64,000 bases of DNA. Source: Dysosmobacter segnis (GTDB lineage: Bacteria > Bacillota > Clostridia > Oscillospirales > Oscillospiraceae). Positions 25,363 to 34,386 of this stretch are shown in pieces. How positions within the stretch are numbered: the first letter of the stretch is position 1; each line of letters begins with the position of its first letter. The notes under the pieces were generated by a model that saw nothing but the letters and a program-made list of their open reading frames with translations, did no database searches and was not told the DNA's origin. The translations under genes and the position numbers were made by a program. The stretch covers positions 1 to 64,000 of the forward strand of contig NZ_JACOQI010000005.1 of assembly GCF_014297285.1 (NCBI RefSeq), given 5' to 3'.

Positions 25363-26559
25363 TTAGCTACGACCATTTCGTGAACAATCGGCACAGACTC
25401 CCCGGTTTGCACCTCCCTTGCCACCGTAATAGGACATCTGCGTATCCTGCTTAATTCGGCCGCAAACCGTACACATGATCCATCGCCGATTGTAGCGATC
25501 CACTGTCCATTCATCAGAGGTCGGGTCATAGCTCTGGCAGATCCGGATATATTCCGCATCCAGCTCCTCTTGCGTAGGACCGGCTGGGACCACAGGCCTA
25601 GCAGCATACGGTGTTGGACGAGGATAGACAGATCTTCGCTCGAAAGATCTTTCTCGTTCTTCACGCAGCCGGATCTCTTCTTCATTCGTTCTCCTAATCT
25701 TATCGATGTCGAATAGCCGATCTTGCAAATCTCTCTTGAAGTCTTCTTTCTTTTGAATTCCCGCACCTGCAACGCAGAGGCAGCAAGGTGGCTGCGCTAC
25801 ATTGAAATGACAATGGGCACAATCGATCCACCGAGCAGAATACTTGCCCTTATATTTTCCAAATGAAATCGGGCACAGGTTGCCGGTTCCATGCTCCGGG
25901 GGCGAAACCGCTACAGCGTAGTACTTTTGCTTCCACTGTTCTTCCAGACGGCTGAAGACCCATTCGGTACGGTCGTTATCTTGAAGTGCGCTTTGAAGCC
26001 TATCCGGGGTAAACTCCGTATCTTGTTCAATCTTCGGCATGGAGATTAACAAAAGCGAGTAGTCCTCCGCTTTTGCTTCTTCTGCCAGTTCCACCCTATC
26101 ATCGTCATCATAATAGCGGTCAAAATCCAACAGGATTCTTAACGGTGTCCCTTGCATGGTCACGCGTAGCAGCGGTGGATAAGACAGGGGTTCGCACTCG
26201 AAAGCGACAGAGTCAATCTTCAATCTTCGTGCTTCCTGCAAAAGTTCTGGATCATGCCATGCTGGGAACCGCAACATCACTGGGGACAACGTCAAAAAGC
26301 CACTCTGCTTCAACGCTTCGGCAAACGCCTTATAGATGGCCACCTCGCTTGCATACATACACTCGCAATTTGAAACATGAGCAAAGTGGTGGCGCCGCCG
26401 CGTTCCTTTTCGTGCCTCAAATGGTTGCAGACAAGCTGCACAGATGCAGTTGCACTTTTGACCGCTGGGCACCTCGGAGATATGTTTCAACTCGCCGGTT
26501 AGCTTATTGACGCCGAAATAGATATGACTCGCTGAACGCTTTTTGATGTTCTTTGCCAT
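25363..26559 (-). CDS. CoiA-like protein 1
   Basis: This 398-residue protein starts with a CoiA-type zinc region (CICAACLQPFEARKG, then HHFAHVSNC) and continues with a nuclease-like stretch (RILLDFDRYYDDDDRVELAE). A charged coiled region and a second Cys cluster (CTVCGRIKQD, CADC) form the C-terminus. CoiA proteins are linked to natural competence and may process DNA or RNA. ATG at 26559 follows GAGG. A second CoiA-like gene lies one gene upstream. Confidence 0.72.
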   Translation of the reverse strand: MAKNIKKRSASHIYFGVNKLTGELKHISEVPSGQKCNCICAACLQPFEARKGTRRRHHFAHVSNCECMYASEVAIYKAFAEALKQSGFLTLSPVMLRFPAWHDPELLQEARRLKIDSVAFECEPLSYPPLLRVTMQGTPLRILLDFDRYYDDDDRVELAEEAKAEDYSLLLISMPKIEQDTEFTPDRLQSALQDNDRTEWVFSRLEEQWKQKYYAVAVSPPEHGTGNLCPISFGKYKGKYSARWIDCAHCHFNVAQPPCCLCVAGAGIQKKEDFKRDLQDRLFDIDKIRRTNEEEIRLREERERSFERRSVYPRPTPYAARPVVPAGPTQEELDAEYIRICQSYDPTSDEWTVDRYNRRWIMCTVCGRIKQDTQMSYYGGKGGANRGVCADCSRNGRS

Positions 26560-26598
26560 ATGCACCTCGCTATATTCTACCGAGATTATCTTTGAAGA

Positions 26599-26973
26599 TC
26601 ACTTGCGTTCGAATACAAAACTGATACGGTCTTGGTATTCAGGCAACTGCTCCAGATAGACATTAAGGCGCCGTGCTACCTCAGCACGCTCCAATGCTGA
26701 CGCTTCTACCGGGTTTAGGTCGTGCCCACCTTCCTCCATGATATCCACTGCCATTTCATACAGCAGCTTATCCAGAAGCTCTTCGGGGCTATCAATTACA
26801 AGGCAGTCCATGTCGCCGACAGTACCACGGCAACTATCGATGCTGATGTAGATATACCCGACCTTACCAGACCATACAATATCGAAGTATGGAGTTGTTT
26901 TGATGTACTCGGAGAATACGCTCATGACTCGTTCAATGGCCTCTTTCACGCTGGTGTCATATTCCTTTTTCAT
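26599..26973 (-). CDS. hypothetical protein between two CoiA-like genes
   Basis: A 124-residue acidic soluble protein, not recognised. AAGGAGG lies 8 nt before ATG at 26973. It is 13 nt downstream of CoiA-like protein 2 and is likely co-transcribed with both CoiA-like genes. Confidence 0.7.
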   Translation of the reverse strand: MKKEYDTSVKEAIERVMSVFSEYIKTTPYFDIVWSGKVGYIYISIDSCRGTVGDMDCLVIDSPEELLDKLLYEMAVDIMEEGGHDLNPVEASALERAEVARRLNVYLEQLPEYQDRISFVFERK

Positions 26974-26986
26974 GTCGGAGTCCTCC

Positions 26987-27940
26987 TTAAAATCGAATGG
27001 ATGGGAGATGCACCTCTCCATACTTATCCGCTTCATGGATAATGCGAGGATAAGCACAGTAGAAGAACAAACCTCCTTGCCTATAATCCGTTCCTGTCCG
27101 GAACTCGTTGATTAAATTGTTCTGACATTCCCGGCATTGGTTGTTATGCCAATCGTGCGTTTTCGGGCATATGTACCAGTCCCGTGGATTACCCTTGATT
27201 CGGCTGCACTTCGGCGCATAGGGTTGGTTATCACGGAGGAAGGCATCAAACCGCTTCCGCTTGCTCAACAGAATGTTTTGTAGGCCGTCTTCAGTAAAAA
27301 GATCTGGCGCAAAACCATCATCAATGAAGAATCGGCGATAGTCGGCATACCCATCATCGTCTACGATCGCCCACTCCACCTTCACGAGCCATTCGCAACC
27401 GTCGTCATCATGGTCTTCGGTAAGCTGCAGAACGACTGCTATATCTGTGGATCGCTGAGGAACAACTGAAGCGAGCACGCGATTCGGCCACTTCCACACA
27501 AACTTGTTCTCATCATCCAGACTGCTGGAGATATACTCATTCCCAAAGGCGTAGGTCTCATCGAACACCCAAATCACCTTATAGCCGGCCCTCGTGTAGA
27601 ACTTATTGCGCCGTTCAAATTCACCGGCAGAAATCGGACTGTGCTGAAACTCAATGACATAGCCGCCCATCAAGATGTCTGCACGATGGCATTCGCCCCT
27701 GTGTTCCACGACAATCTCACGGACATTTTCGGGAAAACGCGATTGCCATCCTCGGTGCCATTCAGACATATCGTATTTCCAGTCATCCATACACGAGGTC
27801 ACATGAGCGAAGTGCCACGAATTGACTTCGCCCTGGCGAGGAATCACCTGGTTGCCGCACACAGGACAGTAATACTCTTGCCCCTTCTCCGCATCGAATG
27901 CGTGAACGCGGTGATGATCCGCTGTCAAAGCATATTCCAA
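26987..27940 (-). CDS. CoiA-like protein 2 with nuclease motif
   Basis: The 317-residue protein has the CoiA zinc motif (YCPVCGNQVIPRQG, then WHFAHVTSC) and a PD-(D/E)XK-like core (HRADILMGGYVIEFQHSP followed by SAGEFERRNKFYTRAGYKV) that is intact in Asp, Glu and Gln. A C-terminal four-Cys cluster (ICPKTHDWHNNQCRECQ) may bind a second zinc. TTG at 27940 is used because GGAGG lies 7 nt upstream. Probable nuclease; substrate unknown. Confidence 0.8.
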   Translation of the reverse strand: MEYALTADHHRVHAFDAEKGQEYYCPVCGNQVIPRQGEVNSWHFAHVTSCMDDWKYDMSEWHRGWQSRFPENVREIVVEHRGECHRADILMGGYVIEFQHSPISAGEFERRNKFYTRAGYKVIWVFDETYAFGNEYISSSLDDENKFVWKWPNRVLASVVPQRSTDIAVVLQLTEDHDDDGCEWLVKVEWAIVDDDGYADYRRFFIDDGFAPDLFTEDGLQNILLSKRKRFDAFLRDNQPYAPKCSRIKGNPRDWYICPKTHDWHNNQCRECQNNLINEFRTGTDYRQGGLFFYCAYPRIIHEADKYGEVHLPSIRF

Positions 27941-27964
27941 AGTGATCCCTCCTCACAGAATAAC

Positions 27965-28933
27965 CTAATCGCTGTCTTCTTGGCTGCTCGCGTCTCTCTG
28001 GAAGCCATACTCAAAAAAGCACATGTCCAGGATTTTGGCTGCCGGATACTCAATTCGGCTGCCGCAATGTTTCCGGAGCTTTTCAAACTCATCCTCATGG
28101 TCAAGATACAGGTTGCCAAGGGTTCGGATGGATTTCGCACTGAAAACTTGGGATGCAGCACAGGTATCAGCAAGAGCCTTTTTGAAATACCGATCATAGG
28201 CGGGCACGCAGCCCACAGTACCCAGCAAGATCTTGGTAAGCAAGGTTTCCGTTGGGATGCCGGCACCGGACGCCACATAAGCTTCTGTAATGCTCTCGCT
28301 AAGTTTCATGATTCGGTCAGCATAATACTCCTGCGAGAGTTTCTCGGGAGAAATGTCCCAGAGATCATCCCACTCCGGCTGATAAATCAAACGGACAACA
28401 TCCGCATGGATCTTGTAATCTTTCTGCATGAGGAAAGAGTTTCGAAGCATACCCCAACTGGCCAAATACCAAGCCAAGTGCAGGCAGAGATAGTCGATCG
28501 TGGCGTCAATCTGTGGGCGCCTATTCAGCCGAAACGCTTCATGGCAGTACTCCCAAGAGAGATACCGGTGATGTGGATCATCCTTCATACTGTCATAGCA
28601 CTCGTATCCAGCTTGAATGGCTTCAGCAAGTTTTTTCTGATCCACAACACGATAGGGCGGCTTACTATGGTGCGTGTGGCCCTGTACTTCGCCTTTCCTG
28701 AATACGACCCATTGTTCCTCTAAACTAATGGAATCCACGACATATCCCGCACTGATCCAGCTGGAGCAAAAGGATGCAGGGTTTGAGAGATTTGCCCAGG
28801 ATGGTCTGTTCTTATATGCGTGGTTAGGGATTGGGATGATCTGGTTCAACTCATCGAAAGTAAGCTTAACAGAGTCTCCTCCGTGTTCCTTCAGCCAATT
28901 TCCAAGTGGAGCATATTTCTCTCCAATAGCCAT
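27965..28933 (-). CDS. hypothetical protein with small N-terminal DUF7662-like domain
   Basis: Residues about 5-85 follow a pattern seen in a small domain fused to varied defence and regulatory proteins (KYAPLGNWLKEHGGDSVKLT, ending in WANLSN with SAGYVVDSI). The remaining 230 residues are helical and not recognised. ATG at 28933 is preferred; GTG at 28942 is possible. It begins next to the YhaM-like gene's end on the same strand. Confidence 0.65.
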   Translation of the reverse strand: MAIGEKYAPLGNWLKEHGGDSVKLTFDELNQIIPIPNHAYKNRPSWANLSNPASFCSSWISAGYVVDSISLEEQWVVFRKGEVQGHTHHSKPPYRVVDQKKLAEAIQAGYECYDSMKDDPHHRYLSWEYCHEAFRLNRRPQIDATIDYLCLHLAWYLASWGMLRNSFLMQKDYKIHADVVRLIYQPEWDDLWDISPEKLSQEYYADRIMKLSESITEAYVASGAGIPTETLLTKILLGTVGCVPAYDRYFKKALADTCAASQVFSAKSIRTLGNLYLDHEDEFEKLRKHCGSRIEYPAAKILDMCFFEYGFQRDASSQEDSD

Positions 28934-28938
28934 ATCCG

Positions 28939-29898
28939 TCACCCATTCAGTTCATGAGGCTTGAACACTCTTTTGTCCAGCGCGAAGATGCGACTGCTCA
29001 CCTCTCCCACCTGGAGACCGACCAAGGTCTCGCGGTAGATTTCCATCCGGCTGTCAAGCATATCGATCTGGGAGAGCAGCTCGCTCTCCGCACAGATGGG
29101 CTTCACTGCAGCGCCGAATTCTGGCTCTCCGTGATGGGAAAGAATCATGTGCTGCAGCAAAACGGACTTGTCTTCAGGGAGCCCCAGTTCCGAAGCTACG
29201 GCAGCAACTTCCTGTGCACCCATTACGAGATGACCAAGGAGCTGTCCTTTCACCGAATACTCCGTGACGAGGCCGAGCTGAGAAAAGGTAAACTCCTTCT
29301 CTTTGGCAAAGTCATGCAGGAACGTGCCTGCAAGCAGCAGGCTACGATCGATGATATCCCCGTAAAGGCCGGCCAGGAAATCAGCCGTTTTCATCATGGT
29401 CGCAGTGTGCATCAGAAGTCCGGAGATAAAGCCGTGGTGGACGCTTTTAGCGGCCGGGATCGTCTTCAGGGACTCCTTATGGCGGGCCATCATCGTGCTG
29501 CAGATCTTCCTGTAATCAGCATCCGTAATCGAACTGATCAGCCTCTCCACTTCTGCCATCGTAGTGTCTACATCAATGGGAGCCACCGGGACCAAGGCGG
29601 ACAGGTCGTAAGTATCATTGTCGTCAGCCAAACGGATCCGATCGACAGTAATCTGCGGGGTGCCTCTGAACTCAGAGACAGTGCCACGGATCTTCACAAC
29701 ATTGCCTTCATCTGCAGAGGAGATGGGGCCAGAATAGTCCCATACTTTTATTTCGATGGAGCCGGATCGATCCGACAGAGAGGCACTCAGAAACGGCTTG
29801 CCGGTAGCGGTCGTCTTAGGATATGCAGCTTTCAAAACATAGAAGCCCTCCACCTCATCCGATAGGGACATCTCTGCGATCAGTTTGTTATACTCCAT
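28939..29898 (-). CDS. YhaM-like 3'-5' exoribonuclease (OB fold plus HD)
   Basis: The 319-residue protein has an N-terminal OB fold (IEIKVWDYSG, then NVVKIRGTVSEFRGTPQITV) and a C-terminal HD domain (VHHGFISGLLMHTATM, LLLAGTFLHDFAK, ILSHHG), the architecture of YhaM, which degrades RNA and single-stranded DNA from the 3' end with metal ions. Length agrees with YhaM (about 314). GGAGG lies 7 nt before the ATG. In this window it is one more RNA-end enzyme and sits downstream of the 33638 promoter, although read-through that far is not proven. Confidence 0.9.
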   Translation of the reverse strand: MEYNKLIAEMSLSDEVEGFYVLKAAYPKTTATGKPFLSASLSDRSGSIEIKVWDYSGPISSADEGNVVKIRGTVSEFRGTPQITVDRIRLADDNDTYDLSALVPVAPIDVDTTMAEVERLISSITDADYRKICSTMMARHKESLKTIPAAKSVHHGFISGLLMHTATMMKTADFLAGLYGDIIDRSLLLAGTFLHDFAKEKEFTFSQLGLVTEYSVKGQLLGHLVMGAQEVAAVASELGLPEDKSVLLQHMILSHHGEPEFGAAVKPICAESELLSQIDMLDSRMEIYRETLVGLQVGEVSSRIFALDKRVFKPHELNG

Positions 29899-29925
29899 CT
29901 TTATTCCTCCGTAGTCTGTCTTCGT

Positions 29926-31062
29926 TTACTCGCCTTTGACACGAACCCCAAACCCATTGACTTCAATATCCTCGTCTGCGGGAATGAGCAAGTACTTCCG
30001 GCCATCAATGATCCTTGTCTCAACCAAGTAGCTGTGCTCCGGACCGACCGAAATTGTCGCATCGGCGGTCTTAACTTCAAAGCGGCTGCTATCAATCAGA
30101 TTGGCCGGGTTCAGCGTTGCTCCATCACCGAACTGGGTGGCGCAACTATCACGGAACGCAAGGATCTTCTCCTCTTCCACACCGTTATCGCGCAGGATTG
30201 CTGCCGCATCACTGACGGAGAGTTCCAGCGGTTCGGGGTCATGGCTCTCCTTATGCTGTTCAATCTGGTCGCGGAGTCTGTCATGGATAGACTGGACCAG
30301 TTCCATATTGCAGGCATCACCCAAAGCTTCGCTGAGTGCATTCTGGAATGCTTCTTTTTGCTCAGCGGCAGACATGGGGGCTGTGGTATGAAATACGCTG
30401 TCGATAACTTCCTGGTGGATCTCATCTGTCTTTCTGGAATAGAACAAAGCGTTGTAGATATTGGCCGCACGATCGTCAAAGGCTGGGAACAAGAATCCCA
30501 GTTCCGGTGCGGCAACGATCTGGCCAGCACAACTGTGGAACTCATTATCTCCAGGGAAGAATCCCAACTCCACTTTGCGCTCCTTCACAGGACAGACACA
30601 GCAAACGACATAGGAGAATACGGCATCGGATGCATCTGCATCCATCTCATCGTTTTTGTTCTTCCGGGGGACATCGTATGTGTCATATGCCAGGAGGATC
30701 AGGTAGTTGCTGTCCCCAAGGTCAAGAGAGTTGATGATTTTCTGATAGAACTCCTCACGGATCTCACCATCTTTCAGTTCCGAGTCGCGCAGTGCCATGA
30801 GAAGGCGATGCTCATCACTGTCGGCTACCTGCTCCGTGGAGAAGATAATATCGATCAGGTTCTTCCCAAGTTTGCCGGAAAGAGCCTTCTTCAGCAGGTT
30901 CAGGTACTTCTCTGCTTCGTCCTGCGGGAGAATCCCCATGGATTCATCAATGTATGAAACGATTTCACGGCTGCTATTGACAAAACAGCCATAGATACGG
31001 CTGATAGCATTCCGATCCATACGAAAACGGCGGCGCAGTTCGCTTACTTCTTTCAAATTCAA
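29926..31062 (-). CDS. DUF4317 family protein
   Basis: The 378-residue protein matches DUF4317, a family of unknown function common in Clostridia and often on accessory elements (start LKEVSELRRRFRMDRNAIS). It is soluble and has acidic patches. TTG at 31062 is the start because GAGG lies about 8 nt upstream and no ATG fits. Confidence 0.88.
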   Translation of the reverse strand: MNLKEVSELRRRFRMDRNAISRIYGCFVNSSREIVSYIDESMGILPQDEAEKYLNLLKKALSGKLGKNLIDIIFSTEQVADSDEHRLLMALRDSELKDGEIREEFYQKIINSLDLGDSNYLILLAYDTYDVPRKNKNDEMDADASDAVFSYVVCCVCPVKERKVELGFFPGDNEFHSCAGQIVAAPELGFLFPAFDDRAANIYNALFYSRKTDEIHQEVIDSVFHTTAPMSAAEQKEAFQNALSEALGDACNMELVQSIHDRLRDQIEQHKESHDPEPLELSVSDAAAILRDNGVEEEKILAFRDSCATQFGDGATLNPANLIDSSRFEVKTADATISVGPEHSYLVETRIIDGRKYLLIPADEDIEVNGFGVRVKGE

Positions 31063-31162
31063 TTTAGGTTACCTCGCTTATCAAATTGGTCTGGCTGCTT
31101 GAAGCAGCAACCTCATCATATCACAGTCTGCCGATTCTGTCACATTCCGAGAACTCGTTGAA

Positions 31163-31270
31163 TTATTCCTGCCAATCATCCTCACAGCCAGTTTCTTGAG
31201 CAATCATTATCGCAGTATCGGAGAAAACGCAGCAGTGTTTCTGCTCAGAATAAGGACACTGACAGGCCAT
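31163..31270 (-). CDS. small Cys-rich protein (35 residues)
   Basis: A short frame starting at ATG 31270 behind an AGGGAGAG-type site encodes five Cys in 35 residues (MACQCPYSEQKHCC at the start, GCEDDW near the end). It may be a small zinc-binding protein. It occupies the otherwise empty 365-base gap between the nuclease and DUF4317 genes, in which I see nothing else. Coding status is uncertain. Confidence 0.4.
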   Translation of the reverse strand: MACQCPYSEQKHCCVFSDTAIMIAQETGCEDDWQE

Positions 31271-31426
31271 TCTCTCTCCCTGGCATGCTAACTCACGGTT
31301 TTGTATTGATTGTTGATTACATCCAAACAGCGTGTTCTGATGTAATCAATCGAATAGTCCCTCAAGTGGTCCACAATCGTTTCACCACACTTAACAAGAA
31401 ATAAGATTTCCTACTTGGCCGACCAG

Positions 31427-32569
31427 TCAAGGCTTGCAACGGCCACAGGGAGAATACCCCAGTGCAATGGTCTCATCGCGGGTGCCGAAGAACTCCTGCC
31501 TGTTCTTTTCCTTCATATCGTTCACGCTGGAACAGGTGGGATAGTGGAACTTCTTCGTGTTGGTATTAAGGATATAATCTGCCTGCGACGCCTCACTTCT
31601 GGTCACTGGCTCCTGCTTTTCAGGCTCTGGGGAAGGTGTGGGAGTTACCGTAGCCGTCTTCTGCTCCTCCTGCTGAGCACCATCTGCCAGCTTGCTCTCG
31701 CCTGTGGCATAGTCAATCTCAATGCCCGGCTGGACATTGTAGGCAAAGACGCAGTAGGAAACCCCGGCACCCTTGTCTTCCACAGAATAGCCTTCCATCA
31801 AAACACCGTTAGCCAGCAGGTTATTCCCTTCAAAGATTGGGGTCACGCGATATAGGACATGGTTATTAGTCTCCTGGATGTAGTCGGCAACCATGTTCTC
31901 AAAGGGCAACATTCCCTCAATATTCAGATACCGTGTGCCCGTGATGAGGTTCTTCGTATTGGCGTTTTCACCAGTCAGCTGATAGCCAATGAGATGGCAG
32001 CGGTTATATAAGTACTTGCCATCAACCAAATCATCATAGCGGACGGTGTGCCAGCCGGTCGGCTTTACCATGCCGATGGATCCGCGCTCCTCGGTAGGCA
32101 TCAAATCCTTCCCAATACATGCGTAAGTCACTCCGCAGCGACCGAGACTATCCAGATCACTGTAGGTCTCAAAGGATTGGGTTGCCAGCTCTGCAGCGGA
32201 GAAATAAGGAACATTCCCATTGACCGAGGTATATGCCTTACCGCTATACGCAGGCACATCGCTCGTAGAGAACCGAGAGGCTGTCGTGATCTCTGCAGGA
32301 GCACTCGATTCAGCTTGCTGATCCGGCGGTGTGGCCGGTTCTACCACTTGACTTGGCTCAGCTTCTCCCTCGCTTGAATCATCGTCAGAGGTTCCAGCGG
32401 GATCCGTCTCTGAGGACTCCACCGGCGTGCTATCCTGCGAGTCAGAGATCTCGGTCTGCAAGGACGAGTTCGGACTATGATCGGACGGTGCCGTGTCACT
32501 GCCGCAGGCAGAAAGCATAGAAAAACAGAGTGCAAAGATCAAAAAGCAGGAGAGGATGCGCAATTTCAT
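31427..32569 (-). CDS. secreted lipoprotein DNA/RNA non-specific endonuclease
   Basis: The 380-residue protein has a lipoprotein signal (CFSMLSACGSD), an acidic Ser/Thr-rich linker (about residues 25-95) and an EndA/NUC1-like nuclease domain with NRCHLIGYQLTGENANTKN and GTRYLNIEGM, where His and Asn are the catalytic and metal ligands. A C-terminal module of about 55 residues (KFHYPTCSSVNDM to SPCGRC) with three Cys is the Ada-type metal-binding tail often fused to surface nucleases. It probably degrades external DNA or RNA at the cell surface. Start overlaps the upstream stop by 4 nt. Confidence 0.88.
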   Translation of the reverse strand: MKLRILSCFLIFALCFSMLSACGSDTAPSDHSPNSSLQTEISDSQDSTPVESSETDPAGTSDDDSSEGEAEPSQVVEPATPPDQQAESSAPAEITTASRFSTSDVPAYSGKAYTSVNGNVPYFSAAELATQSFETYSDLDSLGRCGVTYACIGKDLMPTEERGSIGMVKPTGWHTVRYDDLVDGKYLYNRCHLIGYQLTGENANTKNLITGTRYLNIEGMLPFENMVADYIQETNNHVLYRVTPIFEGNNLLANGVLMEGYSVEDKGAGVSYCVFAYNVQPGIEIDYATGESKLADGAQQEEQKTATVTPTPSPEPEKQEPVTRSEASQADYILNTNTKKFHYPTCSSVNDMKEKNRQEFFGTRDETIALGYSPCGRCKP

Positions 32570-32979
32570 CTCAGATAAACCTCAATGGTAATTCGCTCGT
32601 GAGAGTGCCCGGTAAACTCAACCGACTCACATATTTTCCGGTTGCCTCCGGAGAGGTCTATATCAAAGTGCTGATCAGCGGGGTAGGTTCTGTGCCATCT
32701 GAAAATGATGATCTTCTCAATCCACCGTTCAAATGGTGCCAGAGCGGCATCTTCAACAAAACAGTAATCGCCATCAACCGCTTCCTGCAGGAAAGCGTCA
32801 TCCACATTCAGGTGCTGAATGGATTCCGCATCAAATTGTTGGGCTGAGTAGTGGTTCATCCAGAGCCTAGCATCACCGACCAGCGCGGCAATATGCGCCC
32901 GCAGCATTCTGTCTTGGCTCTGACGTCGATGGTTGAACATCATGCCTCCATTATCATCTAAGCAGGCAATCACGATCAT
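32566..32979 (-). CDS. conserved hypothetical protein
   Basis: A 137-residue protein with a distinctive N-terminus (VIACLDDNGGMMFNHRRQSQ) seen in small proteins of gut Clostridia that are sometimes labelled ribonuclease Z without supporting metal motifs. No catalytic motif is visible. It overlaps the endonuclease start by 4 nt. Confidence 0.7.
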   Translation of the reverse strand: MIVIACLDDNGGMMFNHRRQSQDRMLRAHIAALVGDARLWMNHYSAQQFDAESIQHLNVDDAFLQEAVDGDYCFVEDAALAPFERWIEKIIIFRWHRTYPADQHFDIDLSGGNRKICESVEFTGHSHERITIEVYLR

Positions 32980-32995
32980 AGCGAAATCCCTTCCT

Positions 32996-33223
32996 TCAGT
33001 CTTCCACCTCGGTTGCGGTGAACTGCGTCATGTCACAGAACCCTTTCTCGGCCAACTCCTTGATCATGGAATCGGCATTGGCCCGCACGATTCTTGACAC
33101 CTCATAATTGGTTCCACTTGCAGCGTACAGCAGCAACAACTGATCCTCCGGATCATAAACGGCCTCTTCCACTTCCAGCGCGATCAGAGCCTGATCCTCG
33201 GCATCTCTCAACAGTGCTCTCAT
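32996..33223 (-). CDS. small hypothetical protein
   Basis: A 75-residue acidic protein with a predicted alpha/beta pattern (ALIALEVEEAVYDPEDQLLL). GGAGG lies 6 nt before the ATG. It follows the EF-hand-like gene by 12 nt in the same operon. Not recognised. Confidence 0.65.
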   Translation of the reverse strand: MRALLRDAEDQALIALEVEEAVYDPEDQLLLLYAASGTNYEVSRIVRANADSMIKELAEKGFCDMTQFTATEVED

Positions 33224-33235
33224 AGGTTACCTCCG

Positions 33236-33559
33236 TCAGTCATCCAGCAATTCTTCGATTTCCTCGATCTTTTCATCGAGATCTTCACATCGCTCCTCCC
33301 ACTCATCGTAGGCATCGCTGCAAGGATCGTCCGGCTCCTCATCTTCCAGATCTTCGCGTTGCTCTTGGAGTTCCTCCAGAAGGCTCTCAAGCTCATCGCG
33401 ATCCATGCTCTCGTAGTCCTCATCGCCACCGGTGGAGGCCTTGATTGTTATCTTCACCTCGGCTTCAGTCTCAGATAAGGCGGCCAGAATAGCGCCAAGG
33501 CCAAATGCTTGCTCGCTGCTGCTCACTTCACCATCCCGATTGAAATCGAATATACTCAT
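33236..33559 (-). CDS. small acidic protein with EF-hand/dockerin-like loop
   Basis: The 107-residue protein starts with a calcium-loop-like motif (DFNRDGEVSSSE) and ends in a strongly acidic coiled coil (DEKIEEIEELLDD). ATG at 33559 has GAGAGGAG upstream. It is the first gene after the TGTCC-N8-GGACA promoter at 33605-33638, so it heads a unit that includes 33223, 32979 and probably the secreted nuclease. Function unknown. Confidence 0.7.
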   Translation of the reverse strand: MSIFDFNRDGEVSSSEQAFGLGAILAALSETEAEVKITIKASTGGDEDYESMDRDELESLLEELQEQREDLEDEEPDDPCSDAYDEWEERCEDLDEKIEEIEELLDD

Positions 33560-33604
33560 CTGTTTTGCTCCTCTCTTTGATACGATAATGTGGGAACTAT
33601 ACGC

Positions 33605-33638
33605 ATCATAGCAGGGGCTCTGTCCAAAAATACGGACA
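33605..33638 (-). promoter_or_regulatory. palindromic operator plus -10, third WYL-type site
   Basis: Minus strand: TGTCC-GTATTTTT-GGACA (33638 to 33621), 10 nt, then TATGAT (33610 to 33605). Half-sites, 8-nt spacer and 10-nt offset equal those at 12283 and 54509. It would start RNA about 33598, 40 nt before the ATG at 33559. Confidence 0.85.
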
Positions 33639-33696
33639 GAGCTCGCCAAAAACAACAAAAGATGTGAGGCCGCCATGCGGAAGCCCCACATCCTAC

Positions 33697-34281
33697 TTAA
33701 TCTACAAAGGTCAATCCTTCCGCAATTCCTAGCACGATAAGCTCCATCTCCGACCGAACTTTGGCCTCAGACACTGTAATTCGGTAATCTCGGATAGTGT
33801 AGTCAGCTCCAACGGTAGCAGGATAGATATCAATGGCATCTTCGACATAAAGGTCAGCCAGAACAAAACCATTCTCGGCGTGGTCCTTCAAGAGAACTCG
33901 GCAATCCAAGCAAAAGTGAGAAACCTTCAGTCCCTTCGTCTCTATTGGAAGATCTACGGTACAGGTGTGGGAGCAGGTATCGCGCCGCCCGGTATAGCCG
34001 GCGCATGATGCAAAGCTAAAGGTTCCAGTGGTCTGAATGGGCGCAATCTCATACTCCGAAAAAGGCAAATCAGGATCGTAAATCCGCATTTCATTGCTCT
34101 GACCGGTTGTGAGATTGAGGATCACCGGCGCCTGATAACGCTCCCGCTTTCCACTCCCACAAAGGGAACACACCTCTGGCTGGCGATAGGTCAGATAAAG
34201 CGCAGTACTAGAGATTACGATTGCAGTACATAGTAAGCCTACCATCAGATGCCTCCAGTTGCCTCTGATCCACCCTCGCAT
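33697..34281 (-). CDS. membrane-anchored protein with Cys pairs
   Basis: The 194-residue protein has one membrane helix (about residues 12-30) and an outside domain beginning with CSLCGSGKRE, then CAGYTGRRDTC and CLDC, suggesting zinc or disulfides. Not recognised. It has its own promoter candidate and is divergent from the XRE regulator at 34387. Confidence 0.7.
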   Translation of the reverse strand: MRGWIRGNWRHLMVGLLCTAIVISSTALYLTYRQPEVCSLCGSGKRERYQAPVILNLTTGQSNEMRIYDPDLPFSEYEIAPIQTTGTFSFASCAGYTGRRDTCSHTCTVDLPIETKGLKVSHFCLDCRVLLKDHAENGFVLADLYVEDAIDIYPATVGADYTIRDYRITVSEAKVRSEMELIVLGIAEGLTFVD

Positions 34282-34299
34282 TAGCTCCTCCTCAAAAGC

Positions 34300-34317
34300 T
34301 GACCAATATCACGGTCA
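34300..34317. promoter_or_regulatory. candidate XRE operator
   Basis: Inverted repeat TGACC-AATATCAC-GGTCA lies between divergent genes 34281 and 34387. It could be the binding site of the small XRE protein encoded next to it. Confidence 0.4.
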
Positions 34318-34329
34318 ACATTTTCTCTC

Positions 34330-34358
34330 ATTGTACCGTAAAATGATGATGATTGCAA
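34330..34358 (-). promoter_or_regulatory. sigma-70 promoter of the 34281 gene
   Basis: Minus strand: -35 TTGCAA (34353-34358), 17-nt spacer, -10 TACAAT (34330-34335). Confidence 0.6.
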
Positions 34359-34386
34359 CCAATACTGGTCAATGGGGAGAGATCAT

